The position numbers were made by a program, and so were the translations under genes. From assembly GCA_030549495.1 (NCBI GenBank), contig JAUIRK010000017.1, forward strand, positions 1-64,000: a stretch of DNA of 64,000 nucleotides. Reading direction: 5' to 3'. How positions within the stretch are numbered: position 1 is the first letter of the stretch; each line of letters opens with the position of its first letter. Shown here piece by piece: positions 44,150 to 55,600 of the stretch. The stretch comes from Nectonema munidae (taxonomy: Eukaryota; Nematomorpha; Nectonematoida; Nectonematidae). The notes under the pieces were generated by a model. It saw only the letters and a program-made list of their open reading frames with translations. It did not search any database and was not told where the DNA came from.

Positions 44150-45335
44150 CTTCTCCAGCCTTAACAAGCGTATAACGAGAAATCTAACCACGCATTCTAA
44201 TTGCAAACATCTATCGTAACCCAATGACTTCTGGGATTGCTTGCTACATCCCTACTAACCTATCCGATGAAAAAAACCTTAATAACTTTTATGAGTCATT
44301 ACTGGTTAGATCCATTCCTAAGCATAACCTCTTGATAGTTGCTTGAGAATTCAATGAAGATCTCAGTAATAGCAAAATAAATAAAAAAAAACGTTACATC
44401 TTAAAATAAGAGAAATAAATATTACCTTGGACACTTCATTTTTGAAAACAATTTGTGTAGTCTCAACTCAAGTTTTCGGAAGAAAATAGGAGAGGTATGG
44501 AGACATGTCCTTTCCAATCGCACCAAAGCCCAACTTGACTATATCTTAGTTAACAAGAAGTAGATTAATAGCTCTCAAAATTGTAAAGCGTCTAACTTTT
44601 TCTGTAGTTTCTTTACCTCAAGATGGAGATACACGTTTCTTCAGCATTAAAGCAGCGTACTATAAGAAGATACATAAAACCTTTTCTGTTTTACAGACTA
44701 TTTTCTGAAAAAATCCCTAGATCAGCTGACTAATCTTGGATTCAACCTGTAGAAAGCTAAAATTTCAAAATATGCACCTAGAAAAATCTTTGATATTTAC
44801 TATGCTGATGATTTAATTGTTTGCTGAAGTTCTATTTCATGTTTTTAAACAGTATGTAGCAAATATTGGACTGCATATAAACAAAAAGAAGACAGATGTG
44901 ATGAACTTTAATTAAAAGTGTATTCTAAAAGCTCAAAATGGGAAACAACTTAAGGAATATGACAACTTCAAATACCCTCTTGTGAAAAAGACAATAATAC
45001 TCGAATTAGCAAAGCTTGGAGCCACTCAGTAGCTTCAGATCAATTAGAAAACTATCCCTTTCTGACCACATGAAAATAAATTTTCTTAGGAAACAATAAT
45101 GGAATTATTTTTTCTTGTATAGCTCGACTTCATTAATCATAACAAAAAATTAGAAAAGAATGTGGGTGGAACAAATCTAAAGCAATTCTAAAGTAGTCTG
45201 GAAACAGCTTCCTATAAAACAAGAATTATATGGAAACGACTTCGATGATCACAAAATGGAGAATATTGTTATAAAAAATAATGTTTAAGTTGTTTATCTA
45301 TTCAAAAAAAACATGTAATTCTTTAGAAAATTGGA
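44150..45335 (+). pseudogene. Non-LTR retrotransposon with APE endonuclease and RT, heavily decayed
   Basis: Endonuclease motifs come first: RNPMTSGIACYIPTNLSDEK (about 44215-44275), NNFYESLLVRSIPKHNLLIV, then EFNEDLS in place of 'GDfNa.lg'. AQLDYILVNKK follows near 44530-44565 (usually 'aQIDYilinkk'). Reverse transcriptase traces include IYYADDLIV (about 44795-44822) and LKEYDNFKYP, as in 'L..v.dFkYLGs'. Stops and frame changes are frequent, and most of the RT between endonuclease and YADD is deleted. This is the LINE type whose endonuclease is often annotated 'craniofacial development protein 2-like'; I do not assign the clade. Confidence 0.75.
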
Positions 45336-45340
45336 GACTA

Positions 45341-45468
45341 AGTTTGATTAGATGGTTCAATACTTCGAGGTCCCTTGTTCATTCCAAGAGCAATCTTTCT
45401 TTACACAAAGTACTATACAAGCAGCGCAATTCAACCTTCAAAATGAAAACACCATAAATTACATTTAC
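45341..45468 (+). repeat. tRNA-type SINE family A, degraded copy 2
   Basis: It keeps 'atggttcaatacttcgaggtc', 'tatacaagcagcgcaatt' and 'gaaaacacc' in the right order, but much is substituted. Confidence 0.55.
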
Positions 45469-45584
45469 CTTTACCATACAATAAAAAAATGATTTATAAA
45501 TTTGTTAGTGATATTAGTATCCAATAAAAATGTTAAAAAATTTTTATATCCAAAATTAGTAATATAAAATGCTGAGGTTTCAGG

Positions 45585-45705
45585 TTAAATCAATGGCAAT
45601 TTTCCTCGTGGCAATTTACACACTGGTAATTTACCGGCTTGCAATATTACCAATGGCAATTTTCCCACTAGCAATTTTCCTATCACCAGTAATAAAATCT
45701 GCTTA
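45585..45705. repeat. Minisatellite with a 15-18-bp unit (ggcaattttcc)
   Basis: About seven units of 'ggcaattttcc' plus 4-6 variable bases. On the minus strand they would read as GKLPxGKLP-type repeats. No start context or flanking domain suggests a real protein. Confidence 0.7.
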
Positions 45706-47004
45706 TAAGATATCTCTGTGAGAGATATACACTGTGATCTCACTTCAGACAGCTTTATTAATTTTTTCAGGAAAAATAACCATCCCATTTTAATGCTGCG
45801 TAAGGGCTAATATAATATAAATACTTGTTACTTTTCTTATAATCTGTATTCTAAACATATTTTTTCCTTATCTAATTTATGATAATAAAATATGATTAAT
45901 TTATTTTTTGAATTTTATTGATTATTCCTTACAAAATTATTAATGAATATCTTGTAAACTATATTGATATTTTTTATAAAAAAATATATCATTGCTAAAA
46001 TATAATATTTTTTATTTTTTAAAAATATTTCCTCCAACTTTTAGATTCGCTCTTTTATTATTCTTCTAACTTGCCCAATTTTTAAATTTTCTAGTCGAAT
46101 TTTGACACGTAAATCTGGCGACAATTTAAAATTACCATTATTTATTCGTTTTTTAATAGAATTTAAGCAGTCCATAGATTTTCTGTCAGGTGATAATTTT
46201 GAAAGCGCCTTAGATTTTAATTTATTATTTTTTATACCCAGACCCAAAATTTTATTAAAATTAACTCTAGGCCTGGGATCAGCAAACTTTTTTTACCCAT
46301 GGACTACTTTATAGAATATTTGTCTTCACATCGACCCCTACCCTACCTAGATTTATTACCACTATAAAGTAAAAAAGCATAGCATAATTTGGTAAGTTTG
46401 TCTATCTTATTAACCACTTTGCCTACCCTTGCTCTAGGCCCTAAAAATTATATAAAATAGAGTAAGTAGAAAAGTTTAATTTTTTGTAATCGATGTTAAA
46501 ATATTTAAAATATAGGTATATTAGTGAGAAATTTGTTGCTGTTTTGTTTTCAATTCAAAAAACTTTTATCTTTTCAAGTCTGATGAAATGTAATTGGACC
46601 CAAATCATTTTTCCTAGTGCTCAAAATGGGCCCTGGGTTGGAAAAGCCTAGTCCAAGATATCGATCTAGTTTTTTTGATTTGATTCAAGATTTTGATATG
46701 CCTTTGGAACATTGTTTTCGGTTAGATGTATAACTTGAAAATAACATTTCAGTATTAGTTTTTCTTAATTCTTATATTTTAAAATCGTTTTTTTACTCTA
46801 AGTCATAATGGGTCACTCTTGGTTCATACCTAATTTTAATATATTTCCAAACATATATAAATAATCCTTTATATTGCACTAAAAACAACATAAATAGATT
46901 ATATTATAAAAATTAGTTAAAATTTTCAAATATACTATGTTAATTGGATTTTTTGAGCTGTCAAACAAAAAATATTTTTTGAAACTTTTTATTTAGAGCT
47001 TAAC
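45706..47004. other. AT-rich stretch without recognisable feature
   Basis: Short overlapping frames on both strands at 46041-46314 have no motif. Nothing else is seen. Confidence 0.45.
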
Positions 47005-47229
47005 TTCTTTAACACCCTTTGTTCCCGAATTCAGGCAGTATACGTGCCTCACACACAATACTTTGTGCGACATTTTATTTGCACCGTGGTACATTTCTTG
47101 ACCAGATGTTGTTCCTGACCCAACCTGATATCAGATTAAACAAGAAATTGTATTTCGGGTACATCGGGAATCGAACCCGATGCCTTTGAAATGAAATCCC
47201 TGCGGTCTAACCACCATGCCACTGGCTCC
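47005..47229 (-). repeat. tRNA-derived SINE family B
   Basis: The minus strand starts 'ggagccagtggcatggtgg' and 'ttagaccgcaggg', an excellent A-box region. A T arm follows, 'atcgggttcgattcccgat', a perfect 5-bp stem. The acceptor strands do not pair, and about 150 bases of unrelated body follow (ending near 'cctgaattcgggaac'), so it is a SINE head and not a tRNA gene. Confidence 0.75.
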
Positions 47230-47511
47230 TTTATATGTAATTGGATTATTAGAGCTTTGTATGAAATCATTTAAATAGAGAATAAAGTTTGTTTGCAAAT
47301 TATTAAACTATTAATTCAAGCAACACTTATCAATTATCAAATTAATTGAAGATGCTCCTAAATTGTGACATTTTATGCCTGTTCACGACTGACCATTTTA
47401 CTTTAAAAGCAAAATCGATAAATACACATTATCACTCAGATTTCAACTCATTTGTTTTATCTCTTTTTAAAATTCTATTCTTCATTTCTTTCTCTGCTTT
47501 ATTTTCAAAAT

Positions 47512-48040
47512 GAGTAATAAATCTTATAAAATTCAAAAAGAGTTTTTCATAGATAAACACAGCATTTTGGAGGTTATTTTTCTAAACACTTCTAATGACG
47601 ATCTACCAGAAATATATCTAGATGAAAATGTTTTATTATTTTGAAACTGGTAATGATTCTTTAAAAATAGATACCGATAAATCTTTCTTATTGTTAAATA
47701 TAAATACAAATTACGTATATGATGAATATTGATGGTCGAAGAAAATAAAAGATCTTTAATAGATTTACAAAGGTATTTTCACCCATTCCTTATGGTAAAT
47801 TTAAATCTAAAGTGGAGGTTTTCTTACAATCATACAAAGACATGAATCCTTATGAAGTCTTTAATGTTGTAAGTGATTTAGAAAATTTGATAAATAATGT
47901 AATTATCTCCTCAAACAAACTTATAACCCTAAAAGATTGTATTTTTCAAGCAAATTTTTCTGAAATGTGTGTCTTTTGGGGTATACATATGATTATGGGT
48001 ATCATACTTTACCAAAACTATGACATTACTAGTTAAAAAA
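47512..48040 (+). pseudogene. piggyBac transposase N-terminal fragment
   Basis: The frame 47812-48036 reads KDMNPYEVFNVVSDLENLIN, then SEMCVFWGIHMIMGIILYQN, matching the 'spfeiF...f..eli..iv..tN' and 'Em..flGi.i.MGi' parts of piggyBac proteins. An upstream part (47512-47640) with a basic/acidic N-terminus is in another frame. The rest is lost; a SINE follows. Confidence 0.6.
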
Positions 48041-48156
48041 CCAGGATTCCTTACATTTCTTCGACTATAACACTAAACAGCTTTTTGTAAATTATAACAT
48101 TTTTACATTTTAATGAGAACAATGCAAAAAAGATGCGTAATATTTTTGAACATTTA

Positions 48157-48309
48157 GGGCTTGGGTAAGGTTCCTTAGATATTGAATTTCGATAACTCAA
48201 GCTAGGTTCGATCCCCTATCAAATTTACTTTCCTCATATTTCGATACAAGTGGCGCAATTGTGCCTTCTTGATGAAAACACCCAACGGTACACTTTTACC
48301 GTATCTCGC
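48157..48309 (+). repeat. tRNA-type SINE family A, copy 3
   Basis: Reads 'gaatttcgataactcaag', 'ggttcgatccc', 'atacaagtggcgcaattgtg' and 'gatgaaaacaccca'. Confidence 0.75.
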
Positions 48310-48387
48310 ATTTCAAATGGGAATTCAAAATTTGGGTCTTAGCTTGAATTTCTGGTTATGTCTATAAACCTTATGACAAAACAGAAA

Positions 48388-49355
48388 TACAGTCAAACCT
48401 GTTCTAAACACCATCTTTGTAAAACCACCACTTGTTTAAGAGCGCCACTTTCTTTCAGCCCCTATCATATTCACATTAAAAACACCCTGTAAAAGACCAG
48501 CACCTCTGTAACGGCGCCAGATGCCACTACTGGCATAAACTTGTACAAGAACGCTATGCACCATGCAATATTATCTTGTTAGCCTTGCTTATTTATCCTC
48601 TACATTATTTGCAATTCATTTTTTCCAGTAGTTGACTAATCACATGACAAACTAATGGTGTTGCTTGAATTGCAACTAAATTTGAAATGTGATTTTATAC
48701 GGCTGGCAAAGATTTCATGTATACGACTAACACGCATATGTCTTTATATCATTCATTTAACATTGGTAATAATTTTAATCCTTGATGTATACGCACTACG
48801 TGAAAACTCTTTTACTTAGAATGTAAGTGCTTCACACATTTTTGTTTTATTTAGAGCTATCACATAATGATTGTTTTCTAGCAAAATGTTTAAACAAAAT
48901 AAATAAAACTCCCTCCCTTGTAGATAAAGTTATTAAAATTGTAAAGTTATTGAAATGTGCGGAAAAGTAAAAAGTTAGCGTAAAGTGGCTTTCGCATTCA
49001 GCGTCAGCAAAGATCAAGTGCAATATGAAGCGAAAAGCCGAAATTTTGTATGATTTAAAATCAATGCTCCAAACGATCGTAAACGTAAAATGCAAAAAAC
49101 AAGAAATGAAAAAGTTGACATTCCGACATGGTGATGATGACGATGATTAAGAGCCAGTTGAAGAATCATTCAAGCCACCATCTTTAACTCAAGTCCAAGA
49201 GTGCATAAAAAGTAAGCAATTAGCTTTGCAAACAGGAAACAGTGACATGTTGGAGCATTGTTTGGACATGCTAGATATTGCCATTAACATAAGATACAAA
49301 ACAATCTGGAACCAGCCAAAAGTGGCTGTATTACAGATTGTTGAGGTTTTATAAA
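48388..49355 (+). mobile_element. pogo/Tigger-like DNA transposon remnant
   Basis: It starts TA-CAGTCAAACCTG, the pogo-type end, followed by repeated 'gcgcca' boxes. The coding parts left are NAPNDRKRKMQKTRNEKV (about 49050-49105, as after the N-terminal helix-turn-helix) and SLTQVQECIKSKQLALQTGN with MLEHCLDMLDIAINIRYK (49180-49300), like the C-terminus of Tigger-type proteins. The catalytic domain is deleted. The right terminus was not found. Confidence 0.6.
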
Positions 49356-49929
49356 GGCTTACCTTTAGTATCCTAAAAATATATCATAGAAAATTAAATT
49401 AGCACAATTTCGAAATAATTTATTTATTATGTACAATAAATTGACTTTGTTTTAAAAAAGTTGCTTATGTAGGGAGGCAAAAGCGATTTTTCATTCTTCT
49501 ATTTTTACTTTCTATAGTTGTTTCCTGTTGTTTGTTTTATTCAACAATTTTATAAAAATAACCAAATGAAGTCTGGAATTTGATAATTTAATTATTTTAA
49601 TTTTTATATTTTGATAATTATCGATGCAATCAATGATGCCTTTCTGAATGTTCTATCATTTCTTTGCTAGACCTATTATTATAATTAGAAACGTTGACGC
49701 CTCCTTTTATTTTATAACTTTTATTTTCAATATTCCATATTGGTATTTGCCTCCTCAATTTTTTATATAAAACATGTTGCAGAGACCAAAACATGAGTTG
49801 CCGTATTATCAAAGTATTTTGTTGAGGTCGTTCCCAGTCACTTGCATACTGAATAACGAAAAACCTGCTTAACGAATAAACGATATATGAAAATGGATAA
49901 ACGAGACATTGTTGCATTGAGAAACCACA
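49356..49929. other. Non-coding stretch before the hAT element
   Basis: A minus-strand open frame at 49630-49917 shows no known motif. The left hAT terminus should lie here or nearby but could not be found. Confidence 0.4.
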
Positions 49930-50750
49930 ATATGTTTTGTGCTATGTGCAACCTTGAGTGCAGAGTCAAAGAAGGCATGAAGCATGTATGCCACCTTTAA
50001 ACGATACATTCAGAACCCGCAAAGAAATATTTGTTTTTTTAAAGTAAAAGAAATATGTTCTAAAAATCCAAGACTTGAAAAAATGTCTCCGTAGTTCAGG
50101 CCACATATGAATTTGCATTTGAAATAGCTAAACGAAAAGTTACAAAAAAAGGCATTCTTATTCCATCTTTTGCCGACATTTTAATCACTTGAACAAACTA
50201 AATTTGAAATTTTGAGGGAAGAAAATGCATATTCTTATTTTTCAAAATAAGCCTTTGTTTTATTGGCGCGTCGGAAAAGCATTCTTGGAAACATCGTTAT
50301 CCATGAAAGACTTTCTCGATTGATGAATGATTTCAGGGCGAGATCAGTTCTTTAAAGTTAAGAGTACTAAATATATACAGTTTTATTGAACTACCAAAAG
50401 AAAAGGGATATTTGAATAGTAATAAATTTTGTTCTCAACTTCATGTATCTATAGCATCCCAGATTAAATGCAAGAAATTTTTAGATTCAATCTTTGGCTT
50501 GTGATTTTTTTTAAGTCCATAACTCTGTTGTATTGCACTTTGGAGTATCAGTAATTCCTCAAAGTCACCATGACAATAGTTTTGCGTGTCCCTTTTCCAT
50601 TTATTTCTACCTACAAGTTGTCAAATTAATAACGAGAAATAGAGACAGATTGCATGTTGTAGATGACATGAGACATAATCCAACAAACATTAGACCATAA
50701 ATTTTGAAGCTTGCTGCTCAATTACAACTCTATATATCCCATTAATTCAG
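49930..50750 (+). pseudogene. hAT transposase (ZBED5/GTF2IRD2-like), broken and internally deleted
   Basis: Pieces are: MFCAMCNLECRVKEGMKH (BED-finger like, 'CvlCnevLsneSmKps'), QATYEFAFEIAKRKVTKKG (about 50095-50150, 'asY.va..IAk.kKp.t.ge'), and the C-terminal VKLITRNRDRLHVVDDMR and LKLAAQLQLYISH (about 50615-50745, 'K.rnRLdveddmR...P.i..L...kQ.q.SH'). The whole catalytic centre between them is missing or unrecognisable. It lies 1.2 kb before SLC33A1. Confidence 0.75.
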
Positions 50751-50913
50751 CTAAATATCTGTTGAAACCTCCAAAAATTTTTAGATCATATGTTCCTTTC
50801 TTTTTCCTTCGCCGAAAATAAAATTATTAATCAATCTGCTTAGAACAGCGGATCCAGGACCTTTTAGCATTTCGGCTAGGGGTCGCACGTGCGTAAACGT
50901 TCGGAAACACTGA
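49930..50913 (+). mobile_element. hAT transposon remnant, right terminus preserved
   Basis: It ends 'cgttcggaaacactg' at 50913, the inverse of the CAGTGTTTCC terminus of hAT elements; the next eight bases (atttataa) would be the target duplication if the left side could be found. The 'gaccc/gggtcgcacgtgcg' block before it is typical of Charlie-like ends. The transposase inside is greatly shortened. Confidence 0.78.
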
Positions 50914-52113
50914 TTTATAACGAATGATAAAAGTGTGATAACATGTACCATCTTTTAAAGTCGTTTGTGAATGCCGATTTTAGATCGGCAGTGAAAGATG
51001 TCCTGAATCTTCCACGCTTATACTTTATGTTGAAACGCTTTGATCTATTTTCTTTAACATAGTTTATTAAAATGTTTAATTGTTTTCTATTAGTTTAGTG
51101 TCTTTCTTACATTGTCTTTAAAAAGATTTTCAATTTATTGTCTATGACTTTTTTTTTATCTAAGTCAAAACAATGGTATTCAAAAACTAAATTAATCCTA
51201 ATTTGTTTTCCCGAAAACTTTCTACTCATAAACTGAGCTTTGTTCCTTTACAAGATATTTGTGAAATAAAAAAATCATTCTTTAGTTTTATTAAATTTTT
51301 CAGCTTTTTTTTATGAGTTGTAAAAACACAACATTCGACCAAAATCATAAAGATTTTTCATGTTGCGTTTTTGCAACGTTCTAAAGGATCTAAAGATACT
51401 CTTAATGAATTTATTTTTTAATCTAACAATTATATTAATACACGCATTGCTTTTAACTTGGTCTTTTAAATTTATTCATAAATATTTTTAAAGACTACGA
51501 TGAATGAAACGATATTTTTTGAAATAGATATACTAAGGATTTTTTTATATTTTCTTTACTCTATTTTCTATTAAACCTTGAGAATCCAAATTTAACATCT
51601 CAAAACACGTGCTCACCTATTAATTTCAGCGTGGCGCAGAGTATTTACATTTTGTCCTTGACCATGACAGCATAAGCGCCTCTATCATAACAACAATAGT
51701 GTGAAAATATTTACGGAATATATAAAAGCAGAATACAATGATCAAAAATTTTGACAGGCTGAATGATTAAGAGAATTCACAACGCCCCTTCCATATTGCT
51801 CGCGCCTGCTTGCAACCAATGCTCTGATAGAACATTCTTTTATACCTGTAAAACGTTTTGGATGAAAGAAATTCTAACCAAATCAAATTCTGCTATCTTT
51901 TACGATGATTTATTCGGCACTATGGCAAAATTCGGCAGAGGGCGAAATCTCCCAAGATCAAATTCAGGGTTGCGGAGTTTGGGAGAAAATATTCGACTTT
52001 GATTACAAATATACTTAAAAATTGAGAACATTTAAAGCATTTCTGTAATAACTTTTTATAAATATTTAGGATGCCAATTTTTAGTTTCTTTAAAAAAGAT
52101 ATTTGATTTAGAT
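50914..52113. other. Upstream region of the SLC33A1 gene
   Basis: It should hold the promoter and 5' UTR. 'aaatatttag' at about 52061-52070 looks like a 3' splice site 44 bases before the ATG, so a 5' UTR intron is possible. A chance frame (51763-52002) has no motif. Confidence 0.35.
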
Positions 52114-52618
52114 ATGAAAAAAGACACGTTTCTCTATCAGAGAGTTAACTCATCTGGTCATAATATGACTACTGATAATGGTGTGGATTATTCTTCGCAA
52201 AAAGCATCTTTGGTTAATAAAGAAAAGGAGGAATCTTTGATGCAACACGATGACTCCTTAGCCGATTTGCTCGTTTGCAATGAAATTACTTTGATGCCGG
52301 CTGAATCCTTCAGCTACCAAACAAGCCTTGACACTAGCTCATCAGACAAAGAAAATAAGCCGAATTGGAAGTTGGATCGATTCAACATTTGCTTTTTAAC
52401 TTTTTTATACGTTTTGCAAGGAATTCCGCTTGGAATTTCAGCCGTAATGCCCATGGTCCTTCAAAATAAGAATGTCTCTTACAAAGAACAAGCCATCTTC
52501 AGTTTGGCTTTTTGGCCGTTTAGCTTAAAGCTGATCTGGGCTCCAATCGTAGACGTACTCTACTCTAAAAGAATAGGAAGAAGAAAGACTTGGCTTATTC
52601 CAACACAGTATTTAATCG
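52114..52618 (+). CDS. SLC33A1: SLC33A1 exon 1
   Basis: It codes for MKKDTFLYQRVN through WLIPTQYLI plus the first base of Gly. The open frame continues into the intron to 52728, but homology stops at the Gly. The donor g|gttcgc is weak; a better-looking gtacgt at 52663 would break the phase with exon 2. Confidence 0.85.
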
Positions 52619-55600
52619 GTTCGCCTTTAATTTCATATTTACATTCTATTTTTTTTATTACGGTACGTTCAAGAATAAACACCTACTGTATACTGACTTC
52701 AATTGCTAAGTCGGGTGTCTTTTCTTAAGTTGCTTCCGAAAAATTCTATTTAATTTGATTACAAACAACTATATTCGCACTTTTTTAAAAGGCTTAAGTA
52801 AGAAATCAGAGTGCATGTAATTTTTAATAATACTAGCTAAGTAAGTATTTTAATAACATTCTAACTTAACAACTCGCTAACTATTGCCACTGTTACACTA
52901 CTGCTGTTAGATGCAAACTCTAGACATCTGTTCTTTAATTCAGGGAAAGACATCTTCCTATTCTTTCACTGTGGCCACATTATTGTACCGGCTTCGTAAA
53001 TATACACTTCATAATAACGAAAATAGAATGGGAATTGCGAAAATCTTTCACGTAAATGAGGATATACATATATTCAAGGTATGATTCGTCTTATCAATAA
53101 TAATTCAAACATTGTTATAGTTGTCCCTATTTGCTGGCATTCATCATAGTGGAAGCATTCTTCATTTTTGATTTCACAACTTTATGTGTGTTAGTCTAAC
53201 AATCATGAACTCTCTAGCATCAAGAAGTTTATTCGATGGTGAAGGATGCCCAAATGATTTGGGAGAGCCAGGTGCATGAGGGAAGCTAAATCGTATTCAT
53301 CCTAAGCTGCTAAACATAATCCTTTTATAGATGCCAATTGAAAGATTATATTTTTTTAGAGTAAAGCTTCTTTTCAATCCTGTGATATTTGAAGTCAACT
53401 ATATGCTAACTCAGAGCAGTCTTGACACAATCGATCTTATTGTTCTTGATAAATGAAAATTATTGTATTTATAGGAATGACAGATTTTTTTCATTCTCTT
53501 TCAGAAAACAATAAGTCTTATTTTTGTTTACTGCAATGAATAATTCTTCATTGTCAAAGCGCTTCATTTTCTTCTGAACTGAGTGAAGGTAATTGAATGA
53601 CGATCCTTAAATTTGAAAAGTGTCTTACGATCCAGGATGGGCTCACCATTAATTCCTGTTTTCTGAAGGCTTATTCTGTTAACTACCCTCTTCACAGACG
53701 CACCGATGTCATCTTATGCTTACACATGGCTTGTAACAATGAAATGCCATTATTCTTCAATATTAAAATCATTTTTATGATAGCAAAGATTAATGGAATT
53801 CTTATATTGTGTAGCGCATCCATCATTGAATTAATTTTTTTATGATTTATTATTTTCATTTTTTTGTGACATTGGTGTCGCATTAATCCTCCAAAAATTT
53901 CTTAACTGTATATTAACTCAAAAAAGCTCTTTTATTTCTAAAGGGTGATATTAGTTAAATTTTTGCGATTTGCTAGTTTAAGAAAGTGCGCGGTGTTCTT
54001 TTCGCAAGCAACCATATATTTTCAAAATTATCTTCATATCTTATACTTAATTTTCTATATTCGCGCGAAATATCAGCTTTTTGCAATGGTATAAAATCAA
54101 GAAGACATTGTTTCCTTTGTAATATAATGATACATTTTCCATAAATGAATAATAAAAACAGAAAAATTATCTTTGCATCCCTATAAAGCGAAATGTTGAA
54201 CAGATTACAGATCTAGTCACTTGATAAATTTTTAAAAAAAGTGGACGCTAAAATATTTCAAACAAATATATCAACATTTAATGTTGACTTTGTTATTGCT
54301 TTCATTCTTTCTTAAGGCATAGTGATGCTTGCAATATCAGGTTCCATTACGTATCTAATGGATAACGCTCAAGTTTGGGGCAATTTAGTGGTGATTACCA
54401 TGGTTTTCTCGCTTCTCAACTTCCTGGCTGCGACTCAAGATATCGCTGTTGATGGATGGGCTCTCACCATGCTTTGCAAGTATGTTAACTCTTTCTACCA
54501 CTAATTAGAGATGGTTGGTTAATCCGACATCTATGATTACAGCATTAGTGAGGTCGGATTAAAAAATTTAACATTCAAAATTTTAAAACAAAAATAAATT
54601 TTTAAACAATTGAAAATTTTATTGAAATTTATACTAAAAATTCCTCTATACTAACTTGTTTCATTCTTTTTTCACTTTTTTTTTAAATTAAAGATAAAAC
54701 GTCTAAAAATTGGGAGAAATCTTCATTTTCTTCACAAAATTTTATCGCTCCACTTAAATAAGACCGCATTTCTTTAATGGATGTCGGAGGCTCTGTATCA
54801 GAGTTTAATTCATCATTTCCAATACTAAAAGAACTACCAGGGTTTCTTTCTTCGGTTGGAGCAACAATTTCAACGATTTCTTCATCTGTTAAATTTCTTA
54901 TTGTAAACATAATTTAATTAATTATTATGATCTATAATATTAAATCCAAAAATTTTTGAAAAGGCGGATCAAAAAATAATCTATATAGGTTAGTCTTATA
55001 TACATGGAATTAAAAAAGTATGTCGTAGTCGGAATCAAAATTTGTCGGATTAATAAATTAAGAAGTACAAAAATAGTCAATGGACCTTATTATTTACGAA
55101 AAAAGTGTCGGATATATTAAATTGTTGGATTAGGAAAGCATCACTACATTAATTATATCATAGCGTAGTGTATAGGAAGAGCTCTAGTTATAAACAGATC
55201 ACGGGTGAATCTCACTCTAATAAATACGACAAGGCTTAGACGCGAATCTTTTGCTTACTATTCAAAGCTTTGTCCTGTGTTATGTATTTGTTTCTGATTT
55301 AATTATCAAGATTTTAAACTGTCTTTTTAATTACCTTCAAAACCGAAAGAAAACAAAGTTTATTGGAATGTAAGATTAACATTTTCTGGCTACGATTTAC
55401 TTCTACAAAAGATAAACAAGAAATAAATGCTTTGTCTCTAAGGATTTATCTAAATTTTGGCATAAAATCTTCAGCATCTAAAAAACTATTTCGTACTCTT
55501 ACGAAGTTGGAGAAATATTTTTAAATTTGTAAATACGTTTCCAATATCAAATGCCATTTTTGCAAGTAATTGCAATGCACTTGTGCATTATACAAAAAGA

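Noticed and set aside
45585-45788. Minus-strand GKLP-repeat protein
   Set aside because: Explained by a 15-18-bp minisatellite; no domain or start context supports a protein.
46041-46314. Overlapping frames of 68-70 codons on both strands
   Set aside because: No motif, no splice signals that link to anything, and of a length expected by chance.
47158-47229. tRNA gene on the minus strand
   Set aside because: A and B boxes and a T arm are good, but acceptor strands do not pair and unrelated body sequence follows, so it is the head of a SINE.
51763-52002. 79-codon frame just before SLC33A1
   Set aside because: No recognisable content; at most 5' UTR or upstream exon sequence without evidence.
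53597-53883. Frames on both strands in intron 1 of SLC33A1
   Set aside because: They overlap each other, have no motif and do not resemble SLC33A1.
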